Source: Tigriopus japonicus
Lineage: Eukaryota; Arthropoda; Copepoda; Harpacticoida; Harpacticidae
DNA: 64,000 bases
Direction of reading: 5' to 3'
Assembly (NCBI GenBank): GCA_010645155.1
Contig: CM021322.1
Span: 3,617,274-3,681,273, forward strand
The notes beneath the pieces are model-generated. The model had not been told where the DNA came from. It searched no databases and worked only from the letters and a program-made list of their open reading frames with translations. Positions 49,009 to 60,099 of the stretch are shown here, piece after piece. The position numbers and the translations under genes are program-made. Position 1 is the stretch's first letter; each line of letters begins with the position of its first letter.

Positions 49009-50072
49009 TTAACACTTGATGGCCAAATCAGTAGGATTGACAATATTATTACATTCGTCCACTAGCATTTTCCACTCAATGCGTGTGACTTCAGAGCAAA
49101 AATCAGTCAGCTTTTCATTCTTGGATTTCAAAGCCATGGCACACAATTTGGTGAATTTATCGGGATTCCAAGAGGATCCACCCAATTGCTCCAAAGCCAA
49201 TTTTTGAACCCCTTCGTCATAATCCTTGGCCACTTCCAAAGCTTTCTTCTTCACCAAAGGATACAGTGGATGATATCCCGTTGTGTCAAACCAATAACAG
49301 GCATTATCAAAACCAATCATCCCAAGTTCACCCTGAATGTCACCTTCCTTTCGATGAACAAAAGCATGAGCATACTTCGATTCATGTGAGGCTGGACTAT
49401 CCTTGATAGGCTGACCGGCTTGTTCTGTTGGATCAGGCCAGCTATACGGCAAAACAATATCATGGGCCTCATCCAAACCTACGAACACGGATATAATTCT
49501 TTGGTACCAGGCTTGGCAAATTTAATGCAAACGGATTGAAGAAGATTAATACCTCCACAAGGAATATAGAGCAAGGCCATGGTGACGTCAGCCAAGTGTT
49601 GGCGACGTTTGTCATCAGATTTGATCTCATTGATTCGATTGTGTTCATGGAGAGGTAAAATGACATCCTCGCGTTTGAGTCCAGCCACAATATCAGGCAA
49701 ACGAGAGGGGTCCAATTGATCCAGGGGTAAATAAGCCATCTTCTCACCTGTGGAATTTCTTTGTTATGTGCTGATCCACTTACATACACAATTTCATAAG
49801 TTTTTGAAAGGTGTAAGAGAACACTTACTGTGACATGTTAGTGGGTGTGATTGTGCATATTCCAACACTTCCAAAGTTCTGTTTGCGTAAGACATTTTGA
49901 GAGGATCGAAATCAACACTTTTACAGGATGTATTTTTCAAATTGACCTCTGATCCTTTGGACGTCTTACATTTTTCCAAGCACCTCCGGAATGAAGCATA
50001 AAATTTACGTAATTTAATACACGCTAAGATGAGGAACAAGCCACCAAACCTATACATGGCATTTCGTTCCAT
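49009..50072 (-). CDS. Unrecognised 302-residue protein, three exons
   Basis: Exons 50072-49829, 49747-49553 and 49478-49009 join in phase 1 at both junctions with introns of 81 and 74 bp. The N-terminus (MERNAMYRFGGLFLILACIK) is a probable signal anchor, followed by a basic, Cys-bearing stem. The rest is soluble, with blocks LPLDQLDPSRLPDIVAGLKR, LPYSWPDPTEQAG, YAHAFVHRKEG, FDNACYWFDTTGYHPLYPLV and a tail WNPDKFTKLCAMALK...FCSEV...EWKMLVDEC. Histidines and acidic residues recur in the middle, but no catalytic motif is identifiable. The layout loosely recalls uncharacterised fungal proteins with a WDP..F..LC tail; that is an impression, not a match. Regular splicing supports a working gene. 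Confidence 0.6.
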
Positions 50073-50092
50073 ATCAAGGAATACCGTGTACA

Positions 50093-50375
50093 CAAGGGGT
50101 AGGCAACAAGTGGGCCGTGGCCCACATTTGGGCCCACAGGTGATCTTTGGTGGGCCCAGGAGCTATGGAGAAAGTCCAAAATAGTTGGCCCGTGAGACAT
50201 TCATAGTATTGTACTCGTGGGCCCAAAGCTCTTTGATCGTTAATTTGTGGGCACTTGAACCTACTAACGTCTGATTGGTGGGCCCTTAACAACATGTAAT
50301 CAAATTTGGTGGGCCTGGACTCAAAAGTGATTGCCATTGATAATGGTAACATTGATAACAGCCCCTAACCAGGAA
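50093..50375 (+). mobile_element. GGGCCCAC-rich hAT-like element, copy 1
   Basis: Starts AAGGGGTAGGCAACA, a hAT-type terminal sequence, followed by repeated TGGGCCC blocks. It shares GGGCCCAGRAGCTATGG, CTAATTTG and TGAACCTAC with the copy at 57975-58215. It begins just upstream of the start codon of the 302-residue gene, so it may form part of that gene's leader or promoter. Confidence 0.6.
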
Positions 50376-51007
50376 CCACTGTACTTCAGGACGGATTTCA
50401 AAAATACACACTGGGTCCGATCATTGTACTAAAATGTGAGGTTTTTGCAACAAATATATTGTTCCGTTGAATTTCCATTGTACTAATCGGACCCAGTGCG
50501 TATTTTGAAAGTAATCTTGGCTTGAGCCATCCTTGCCCTAACACATTGTTAATTTCGAAAAAAGGATTCCCAAACCAAGGATTGCTACTTTTTTCAGTAG
50601 GCTTGTACATTAATTTGATTGGAAACACACAATCCAGATAAAAAAGGGAGGAGTTGACCGCTTGAAACTGGGCAAGGAAATTGCAAAAGTCGAACAATCA
50701 GGTCTCTAAATCAAACAGTCATTGTTACAAATAGGTATTATTATACTATCATCTAGAACTCATGTTCTTTAACAATTTCTCTAAGTGGCCTCTATACTTG
50801 ACGGGGATTTAATTTCAATTAACAATAAAAGAAGAAATTCGCCGACAACATGTTCTCATAAAGTTCTTGTTATCCAGTCATCAAATTGCAGAAAGGTCAG
50901 CATTCTGATATCATTGCCATCCATATTCATCCCTTAAATGGGTTCTATTGAAGGTTTTTTGCATTTTTACGAAAAGCTGTACATTTCTAGGAAAATGTGC
51001 AAATTAG

Positions 51008-51085
51008 TTGGTAGGCTCTGAGAGCACCTTCAAATCCCAATGGAATTGAGGCTAGTTCGAACAATTAAGTCCTCCTCTCTTCTTA
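51008..51085 (+). mobile_element. Short LINE relic
   Basis: GGCTCTGAGAGCACCTTCAA and TTCGAACAATTAAGTCCTCC-like sequence match, in opposite orientation, the segment at 47835-47900 encoding the tail of the LINE reverse transcriptase. Confidence 0.6.
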
Positions 51086-51095
51086 TTGGATGAGT

Positions 51096-51356
51096 GTAAT
51101 CGAACGAATTCAACTGGGGATTCTGGGGCCAAAATGGCTAGGGATGCGTCAAAGTCGAGACTCACCCTCCATAAAACTTAATCAAACTTCGTGAGCCCAA
51201 TTCGTTTTCTTTTTTCATTTTTTCATTTTTACAATCAATTTGAATACGATTATTTTCCTCAAGTAGCAAACTAAAACAATGAAATGTCCGAACCTAGTTC
51301 TGGCCCATCCCTAGCCATTTTGGCCCCACAATCCCCAGCTGAATTCGTTCGATTAC
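51096..51356. mobile_element. Foldback MITE with 51-bp arms
   Basis: Arm 51096-51146 (GTAATCGAACGAATTCAACT through GGGGCCAAAATGGCTAGGGA) is the near-exact reverse complement of 51306-51356. The 160-bp core is AT-rich. It lies immediately beside the LINE relic, suggesting nested insertion. Confidence 0.7.
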
Positions 51357-52247
51357 AATAATCCAAGGTGCCCCAATATTCAATCTTTAGCCTATTCGTC
51401 TTCGTTGGGAATACGTAGGAGCTGATCCTCAAACAGCTTGTAAAGCAGGGTTAGATAAATTTTCAAATACTTTTCCTGATTAACCTACTATTCAAGGGTT
51501 CTACAGATCTGCCAACAGTAACTCTTTGGTAGACCACATGACATATTAATGTTATTTTATAATTTTTATAGTAAAGTTAATGATAAAATTTCTTTACAGG
51601 GAATCCCATTCCTTTTGGCGGTAATAAAAAATCCAGGAACCAACCAACAAAATCACGAAAAATCACGAAAACATTACAACTGCTAATACATGAGAAAATA
51701 GTTGGGAATGAAAGATTTCAATCTTTATATAATTTTTTTTTCAAAGATAATTCTCAATTAAGGCTTTTTTAGCTTTGGATGTATTAAACGTGTTCAAAAT
51801 GGTTTCTTGAATGATGTTGGTGTTCTTGTTGGACGTCGAGGTACATTCCCTGCCATGATCAAAATTTTGAAATTTTCAATGTCTGCAAGTCAAAGCCTTG
51901 AACTACACTTCGTTGTTGTAAATTATTCATCTTTTTAATTCTCTTGCATTAAATTGTGGGATAGATTCTCAAATGGCCACAACGTTCAATCAAATTAGAC
52001 AACATTACTTTGCAACATTGAACACTTAATGAAAAACTGAGCTTGACTTGCATATTCCAAAATTGTGAATGGCATTTGCTTTTCAAGGCTCACGCCGAGT
52101 GTTGTGATTTGATAGTTTCTCTGCACCATGTGCCGCATGTGATATTTACGTGTGACATTTCAAACAATCAATACAATATGTGTTAGATCCTTGTCCAGCT
52201 CTTATTCATTAGTCGAAACTTTGTCTTCGTTCAATAAAGGGAATAAA

Positions 52248-53259
52248 ATGGCACCAGGTCGGTCACTGTTAATTTGGTAAGTAAAAACAAAAGTTGAATA
52301 ATATCATTAGCATCTTGCAAGCAAACTTTAAAATTGGAATTCCATCACTTATGAACTTGTCAATAACAATTCGAAACCAAAGGAGTCTAGGAATCAAATG
52401 AAGATTGTAAATCAGAGTGAGAGTTGGTCTAAACGGGCGATTTTTCATTCTTGTTCCTCTTTTGAGACATACTGTAACTTGCCCTGCAGTGACTTCTGAG
52501 TGTCGACTTAAGCATTTTGAGCCCGCCATGTAAAGAAACCATTACCCTAGGTATACAATGAAGTAGAAACCCCGGAAATAACAGTTGGTAAACCTAAAAG
52601 ACTGAATGAACTAATCATAGAGGAGTGACATAACAATAAGAAAAGTATTAGGATGTGGCCAATCAGCTCTTTTAAGTCAAATTGGTTCTATTGCATTTTT
52701 GGGTTAAAGAATACTTCACATTCAAATCACAGTTTTGTTGGTGAGTTTTTTTAACTTATCAACCTTTATTTGACACTTTCTCCGTCCTTTACAAATTACC
52801 AAAACTTCGTTCCTATTTTGTATCAAAGGTCAAATGTAACATCTTTTTGGTTGTTTGTGTCAACAAGAAATGGAAGATGCATGTGATAAAAAATTGGATT
52901 TAATTTAAAATGTCACAGCACACTCTACTCCTTTCAAACCTAATACGAAATATTTTTCAAATATTTGCCCTAAAACCGCTCTCTTTCATGTTTTCAGTGT
53001 GTGCTTGGGCACGTTCCTTCTTATGACAACTGAAGGTCATATTGCCCGTGAGAACAAGGCCACATTTTGGGAAAAGGCCAAAAATTTCCTTGGATGGACC
53101 ACACCCCCGCCTCCTCCTCCTTCTACTAAAGCATCCGATGCGGCTTTTGCCAAGCGTGCGACCGATAGATCGAACTTTTATGACGAAATGGCAATGTTAG
53201 GCGCCTACCAAGACTTCTATGGTGCCATGGAGGAGAACAATAAAGAATTAAAGAAATAA
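52248..53259 (+). CDS. Small secreted protein, 96 residues, two exons
   Basis: Exons 52248-52276 and 52998-53259 join in phase 2 (donor GTAAGT, acceptor TTTTCAG). The joined N-terminus MAPGRSLLICVCLGTFLLM is a textbook signal peptide cut by the intron after residue 9, which supports the model. The mature part is charged, with FWEKAKNFLGW, a polyproline stretch (TTPPPPPPSTK) and a helical, acidic tail (FYDEMAMLGAYQDFYGAMEE). I recognise no family; cysteines occur only in the signal peptide, so it is not a disulfide-rich peptide. It is convergent with the sulfotransferase: stop codons are 20 bp apart, and an AATAAA at about 53346-53351 lies inside the opposite coding exon. Confidence 0.65.
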
Positions 53260-53279
53260 TGTACAAGGAATATTCTTTT

Positions 53280-56200
53280 TTAATCATCATTCAAAGGGAT
53301 GGAATTCGCTTTCCATCGGGCATATTGCTTTTTTCGCACCAATTCAATAAAATTCGGTTGGTTTGTGCCATGCAGACGACAATCCAAAGAGTCTTTCTTT
53401 ACGACTGTTTGAAGGATGGGTACGTCCATGATGATTTTGGTTTCCATCTTTTCAACACAGGTGTCATTTATGAACTTATTAAATCGCCTTAATTCTGATA
53501 CGGCCAGAGCCATTTTAAGGTGTCCATACTCTTCAATTTGCTTTTGCAAACGGTCTGAAAAGAAAGCGTAAAGAGCCTCATCGGCAGCTTGGTGTTTTTG
53601 AAGGATGCTGACTCGCCGATCGTCAAGCTTTTTCTGGAACGAGACAAAAAACAAGTCAAGAATAGGTGAATTAGTATCACAATGAAAGGAAATACATTGA
53701 AAATAGGAAACTGTGCCGTGGATGAAATATTCGAAGGCTAAGCTATTTATTTAATGCTTGATTTTTCATCCTCCCTGAAACTTTTCAATGTCAAAAAGTA
53801 GAAAACATGTTGATTGTTAAAAGAAGGCTACGAAAGCGGTTTAATCTACTGAAGATGACTGTTAATGGTATAGCGCACTTATTACGTCATTTTTTTGTGT
53901 TCATACAAGCATACTTGGTCAATTGACTTCCCTTTTTCGGGTTATAACTCTGCACTGCAAGGTTTCTAAAATTATGCTATGCGAAGTTAGCTTTAAGGTA
54001 GTATACGGTATATGTTTAACCAATTTTTCATGAATTTGAATCTTACCCTGGATGATGCAACTCTGACGTTTTTCGACAAACTGGCCATCAAAGCCAAAGG
54101 GAGACACAAAAGATGAGAAAGAAGTACTAAAGATTCCTCCAGTTTGTCCATAATCATCACCAATTGGAATTGAGAGTCCATCCACAGGATCACTGCTTTG
54201 ACAAAACGTTGATGGTTTATTTGGGATCTGGTTAAGCCAATTTGCCATGCTTGTTGGTTCAATCCCAGATAATCATTAAATCGTTCGTTTTTCCAATTTG
54301 GGTCCGTCTCCAATCTACAAAAATGACATTTTCACTTTTAGAGTAAAGATTAATACGAGGCGGGAAAAAGTTCGAGTTTTTAATCCTTTTTTAGACCGTT
54401 CCAACATATCTTGGACCAAAATCAATTGTGCCAACTAATTCTGGTCCAAATTTGAACAAAGGAGAAAACAGGTTTTTTTGCGTTTTTTGCCCTCTTAAAG
54501 CATTTTTGCCATTTCGAGGCTGAAAACACGTTTTTGCCCGTTTTTCAATTTGAGTTCATTCAAACATATTATTAGCTCTTTCTTCGTCTGGTAATGAATG
54601 AGATAATTTCCTCTATTGGAACAATCTAATGGAGTGCTAAAAGAAGCTCTTATTTAAATAGTAATTGGATACAATGACTCTTTTGTACAATTCAAAAAAT
54701 ACGTTTACCTTCCTTACCTGTCGATGTAATCCTCCAATATCAACCCATATCTATTTTCGAACTTGTAGTAAGAAAAGAGGCTTTCAAAAGCAGAGACCGG
54801 TTCTCGCAAGAGGGTGATGAACATGGCTTCCTTTCCAAGCAACATACTAGCCAGAAGAAAGTATCCACGGTAACATCACTATTACTTTTAGGCAAATAAT
54901 TTAGGCCGCATGTTAACGCACTTAATTCAAAAGCGAGAGTATAGCAAAATCAAGTCGAATTAGCATTCGTCGAGTATATACTCTCCCCAGCTGCTGCGTT
55001 TCAAACATAAGGCCGCATGTTAACGCACTTAATTCAAAAGCAAGAGTATAGCAAAATCAAGTCGAATTAGCATTCGTCGAGTATATACTTTCCCTAGCTG
55101 CTGTGTTTCAAACACAGGAGTTGTCTCGAGTATATACTCGAGGCCGGTTAATCTGACTTGATTTTGGTATTCTCTCGCTTTTGGATTAGGTGCGTTAACA
55201 TGCGGCCTACAGGAGTTGTCACAAGTTTATCCTACTTGAGGCCTGTTAATCTGACTAGATTTTAGTATACTCTCACTTTTGAATTAAGTGCGTTAACATG
55301 CGGCCTAAAACAATTCCATTGTTTGACTTACTTCATGGCGGTTTGGTTCCATCGAACATGCAAGGCTGCCATTTCGTACAAGCCATTGTGGAGGAACTCT
55401 TGGTGCCACGGCGTATTTTCTATGGACTCGATATTGAAAGGAAGATCAGTCCGTGGATCGCCCAAGTGATTACCAGAGTCAGGGAGAACAAAGTTAAGAT
55501 CCGCGTAGTAACCATAGCGCATAAGAATGTTCCCCACCGTCCTAAGTAACAATTTAATTATTTATGTTTTTGCGATTTCCATGTCAAATCGTGCATTCGT
55601 TCAGTTTCAATTGAGTGCAGGAGCTTTACATTCAGAGTTAATGATTGGTCATAATTTTAGTCCTGTGGAGTAAAAATTTCTGATTTTGAAGTCAAAACTA
55701 CTCCTTGCTGTTCTGAGCTATTTTCAAGATATTAATTTGTGACGACCTATCCTGGGTAATCTAAATATGGTTTCCACAATCCCTTCCGAACCGTAGCTAG
55801 ACGCAATTAGGTGGTTGGCGGGTCGACATTAGCTCAAAACAAATACCGGAAACGTTGATTGAAGTGAATCTATATTATTTGTGAAAAATTGCGGATGACC
55901 ACACCAAACGTTTTTGCCACCGTAAACCAATACAAAAGCAGGGTTGACAGAAATTCAAGAAGTGGGGGCGGGATATTCAAATTTGAATCGTCTCAGCTTG
56001 CTGTCATAACATAATTCTTATGACGTTGAGTTATTCCAAAGAAGCTTACAAATTCCGTCGCTAGATGGAGACACAGCCTTCTCATTTATGAACTGAATTT
56101 GACTTGAACTTGTTCGCAAAATTATGTAATATCTCAGATTTCGGCTCTCTTCACGTTTCGAGTCTATTTCAGTTTGGTTGCAATTTTACTGTGTTTAAAA

Positions 56201-57448
56201 AATATTTTTTGACATCGCCATAATTTTGGCGATTTGGATTTGGAAATTTGGCGATTTTGTCTTTGTTCAACTCTGCAAAGAATGTCAGCTTATACGCTCT
56301 GATCAGTGCCTCTTGTGGTCAAATTGCAAAATGACTACCATTATTGGTAATGCCACACTTTAGGAAACCATTATACATCTTTTTCACAGTATTTTTTCCA
56401 AAATATGCGCTTTTGATAACATAAGGCCACTACAAAGAAAACAATACATGAACGAAAAATCCTGAACTTTTGCCAAAGTGTGGCATTAATACTCATTCCA
56501 CTAGCTGGCATCCATGTTTAAATTTGACCACAAGAGGCGTTGATTTGGGCGTATAAGCTGACATTTTTTGCAAGGTTGATTTAGCCAAAACATTTTTTAT
56601 AAATTTAATATAATCGGTCGTTTTTGAAGCCACACTTGAAACCTAACTAATTTAACAAAATAATTTTCAACTGCTTAAGAATCTGGAACTATTTAGTTTT
56701 TTTTCCTTAAAACAACCAAATTATTTAGAAATGAGGAAGATGGGAGAAATATTTCTAAAAGATCTTTTACATTTATTTAAAAAAATATTATTCTGGGCCT
56801 TATGATCAATGTTCATAAATCAAGGCCATAGACGTTGTAAAAACACCCCAAACATAATTTTCATCGACAGATGTTGCTGATTGTCAATTCATTAAGATAA
56901 AACTTGAGGTCCTAAACAACACTTGTCTTGAGATCAAAGCACTCATTTTGAGGACAAGAGGTGATACCAGACACAGTATGGACTTGAATACAAGTTTCAT
57001 GTTCCATCTTGCTGACAAAAATTCTAGTTTTTTTTTTTTTAATTTCTTAACAACTACCTTTAAAAGTAATAACATTTACATTGCAAGCACACTTACGTTG
57101 AAGCAGTTTTTCTAGTTTTCAGAAATCCAATTTTCCTTTTTGGCGTACATTGTTTTGGATCTTTAGTCGATGAAAGGTCAGTTTTATGAACTTGAGAGAG
57201 ATAAAGCGTGATGTCATCTATTGTATATTCAATCTTGTTCCTAAACAAAGAGACTTGATTTAGATAGTAATATTCAAAAAACACATTACTTACCGTACAA
57301 CGGACTCTTGTGGGGAAAAGATTTTAAACTTTGATTCTAAGCTCAAACTTGACTTTGGGGCCAAATATGTGAAACTCAAGTACACGATTGCCAAGGCTCC
57401 AATGGTGCTGACAACGATTTTTGCCAGTCGCTTGCCTTTCGCCATCAT
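53280..57448 (-). CDS. Galactose-3-O-sulfotransferase family protein, six exons
   Basis: Exons 57448-57294, 57240-57097, 55541-55332, 54846-54718, 54314-54047 and 53633-53280 join with phases 2, 2, 2, 2, 0 into 419 residues, the usual Gal3ST size. A short basic cytoplasmic tail and signal anchor (KIVVSTIGALAIVYLSFTYL, 10-29) make it a type II Golgi protein. The 5'-phosphosulfate loop reads FLKTRKTASTTVGNILMRYG (about 91-110; vertebrate enzymes have KTHKTASST). The 3'-phosphate region reads FITLLREPVSAFESLFSYY. Further family blocks are NGLYEMAALHVRWN and LVMIMDKLEESLVLLSHLLC. Members transfer sulfate from PAPS to the 3-OH of galactose on glycolipids or glycans; the acceptor cannot be told here. 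Intron 3 is almost filled by a MITE and intron 2 holds another. Confidence 0.9.
54900..55310. mobile_element. MITE family C with doubled, nested inverted repeats
   Basis: Outer ends are TTAGGCCGCATGTTAACGCA and its reverse complement TGCGTTAACATGCGGCCTAA. The left arm unit (54900-55010) is repeated in tandem at 55013-55115, and both have inverted partners at 55140-55207 and 55225-55310, giving an A-A-a-a layout of about 410 bp. Flanking TA dinucleotides would fit a Tc1/mariner-type insertion. It occupies most of intron 3 of the sulfotransferase gene. Confidence 0.75.
56275..56590. mobile_element. MITE family B, copy 2
   Basis: Inverted arms carry GTCAGCTTATACGC, GCCTCTTGTGGTCAAATT, GGTAATGCCACACTTT and their complements at 56490-56575. 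The CAAGAGGCG core and GCCAAAGTGTGGCATTA block match the 44517 copy. Lies in sulfotransferase intron 2. Confidence 0.65.
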
Positions 57449-58556
57449 TCACAATCTACAAACATGTAAGAATAACCAAGTATGTGGTCGAATCTATTTT
57501 TGCACGAATTCTGAAATAAAAGGATGAAGTGAACGCACTTGTGACCGTTCAACTATGAGAACTTGGTATCTTTTAATGGACCCACAGATGGTTTGGATTG
57601 CAAACGTTTTCTAAGCATCTCATTGCTTTCATGGTAGTACTGGTTCTTGAACTGGGGCACATGGCCCTTAGTTGGGCTCTGAAGGATTTTTGTACAATGT
57701 ATAACCAACTATGAACTTCTTCCCGACCATTTCGGCACCTTTCAGTTATATAACCAACTTTTGGCGAAAAAAAGCTACCTAAATCGTTCACTTTTTTGCC
57801 CCTTTCACCAACGTGATATCCGCTCTCTACAGGTAACGAAGAAAAAAAGGTGTTGAGGGTTAAATCCCTGGATGTGATAGCAAAGTTCGGAACAAGTTTT
57901 GATGCCAAAAAGGAGTTCAAAGGTAAAGAAAGAGCTTGAAAGTCAAATCAAGTTTCAAAAGCATAAGTTGATTTTTAATCCACCCTCCTGGAGCCCAAAG
58001 ATAGTTGTTGGAGGGCCCAGAAGCTATGGGGGAAGGCCAATATAGTGGGCCTGCGAACCATCCAGAGTACTGTACTAAGGGGCCCAACCTTCGTAGATCG
58101 CTAATTTGGTGGCCCCTGAACCTACCAAAGTTTGCTTGGTGGACCCCTGATAACACTGACAACCCAAATTTGGCAGGCCTTGGCCCAAATGAGGTTGCCG
58201 AATCCCTGGTCTAAACCTAAGCATCAATAGAATTTTTGATTGTTTTTTGAAGGGGATCTCATGATTTTCTCAACCCCTTGTTGTTTGCAAAATATCTGCA
58301 ACCAATTGTTTCTCCATCGACAATGTGTTAAGAGGCTATTGAAGCCTTAAGTTGCTAGGATTTGAAACTTCACAGAACTACGTTTTACTTGGTCGCTAAC
58401 TTTATTTCAACTGATATTCCAGTTGATCTTAATTAAGACTCGCAAGAAGATACCAAACTCTATCCAAAGAAGAGGTCGCAAAGCATAATATTGAAATACA
58501 TAATACATATATAAATATAAATAAATAATCATATACGTAAATGATGTTTTAAGTTG
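57449..58556. other. Intergenic between sulfotransferase start and M13 gene end
   Basis: Contains the second GGGCCCAC hAT-like copy (57975-58215) and a minus-strand AATAAA near 58399-58404, about 155 bases past the M13 stop. The open frame at 57573-57920 is unremarkable and not called. Confidence 0.45.
57975..58215 (+). mobile_element. GGGCCCAC-rich hAT-like element, copy 2
   Basis: Shares GGGCCCAGAAGCTATGG, ATCGCTAATTT and CTGAACCTACCAA with the 50093 copy and ends GGTTGCCGAATCCCTGG, the complement of a hAT-type terminus. Confidence 0.6.
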
Positions 58557-59313
58557 TTATTCAAACGTACGTTTCATGAGGCAAAAATGTTTTTTTCTAT
58601 TAAATTCCGTTGGAGCGTTCATGTAATGTACGTCCTTAATGCCGAGTACAATAAAATTGTTCATGAACATGATGTTCCAGATCTTCGAACATTTGGAATC
58701 GCCATGCTTGTCCATCGGTGAGAAATGGAGGCGTTGCTCTTGTTCCACCACACCCCCAAACACGCCCAAACCACATCAAAAGCATTTGAGAATTAGTGAA
58801 GGCCTCAAAGCCAGGCAGAGCTTCTTCAGAATGCATGGATGGGAATTCTTTAAGAGTATCCAACATGTGACCAATGATATTTTCCTGAGTGTTGTTGGCA
58901 ACCCCGTTTGGGCTCTGGTCGATCTCTCTTTGTAGAACGATCCAACCTAAACCTGCCAAGTTAGCATAGTTTGGTGCTCGATAATCGATCAAAGGATGCT
59001 TCAGAAGGAAATTTGGGAACAAATCGATGGGGACAGTTGCTAAATCGCTAATGCTGAGTAGTTTTTTGGCGCTCCAGTCGGTTCCAAATCGTTTCGAGTT
59101 CAATTTTTGAAGCTCCCTTTTGGAGTTCCACGTGGAAAGATAAACCCAATTCTTGAGGTGGTTTCCCATTTCGATCTCAGATGACTTGATTCCCATATAG
59201 AATTCGTCTACCGCATCCCTGTGCATTAACCAATCTGGAAACTTATTGCTCTCCGTTTGAATCCCATGGTCCTAAAAGTAAAGTAATGAATGATGAACTA
59301 CTTACCAGATGTA

Positions 59314-60099
59314 CAGGGTTATCACGAATTAGAGTCCCCTAACAAATTAAGAATCATTCGTGACACATAAGATTTGTGATTACATTGTAGAAACCCCATT
59401 TAAAGAAAACAGTTTTAGGTATACTCAGGTAAAGTATTAATGAAGTTCATTGACCTTTTATAAAATCAAGATTTTGTTTTCAAAAACCGCTCCTTCGCTC
59501 AAGGTAGGCACGCTCTATTAAGAGAATGTGAACTAAACATATCGGTGTAACAATTTCCCCCCATAAGTGGAGACAAACAAAAGGGAGGTAAAATCTCAAA
59601 GTCAATCACATGTTGGTCACATATTGATAATCATTTTACAATTGTCATCTTAAGTATGCAAAAGTAAATTATCCTAACCAGAACATTAGCTTTAAGTAAA
59701 GACACTTGACGTAACTGTCTTTAGTGATTTATACGCACTTATTTCTTGACTAGGTTTAACAAACCACCCCACCCAGCACTTGCTTATCTTCTCATTTTGG
59801 CTACCCTACTGTTCCTCTGCACTTCGGCCTAGCTGACCAGCACAGATATGAGGATAAAAGGGCTAGATTTCACTATATTTGGAATCGTTCACAACCTCTA
59901 TTTAAAAAAAAAAAACATTCCTACTTTAAGCGCCAAGTAGAAGAACTAATATCGCCGAAATTCATTAGACGACAAAAATAAAGAGTTGGGTATACACCTG
60001 CATTTTTACTGTTATTTTGACTTATTTTAACCAAATTATCTCCTTTTTTCGAAATTTGTCATCAAAGTTTTGGAGATTCTAAATTAGAACAACCCTGTA
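59314..60099. mobile_element. TACAGGGTT-ended element in an M13 intron
   Basis: The left end GTACAGGGTTATCACGAATTAGAGTCCCC pairs imperfectly with the complement of TCTAAATTAGAACAACCCTGTATA at the right end. These ends resemble Tc1/mariner-type termini next to TA. Nearly the whole 852-bp intron is this element; no transposase is visible. Confidence 0.5.

Larger units (their letters stand above)
50376..52247. other. Spacer with LINE relic and foldback element
   Basis: No gene is recognised. A LINE fragment at 51008-51085 and an inverted repeat at 51096-51356 are listed separately. The remainder is AT-rich without further structure that I can support. Confidence 0.45.

Noticed and set aside
49479..49507. 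A 29-bp intron (GTACCAAAG...CGTAG) in the orphan gene
   Set aside because: Too short; the donor GTATTA at 49552 gives a normal 74-bp intron with the same phase.
58650..58950. Active metallopeptidase
   Set aside because: The HExxH position reads REIDQ and the third-ligand region is missing, so catalysis is not supported.
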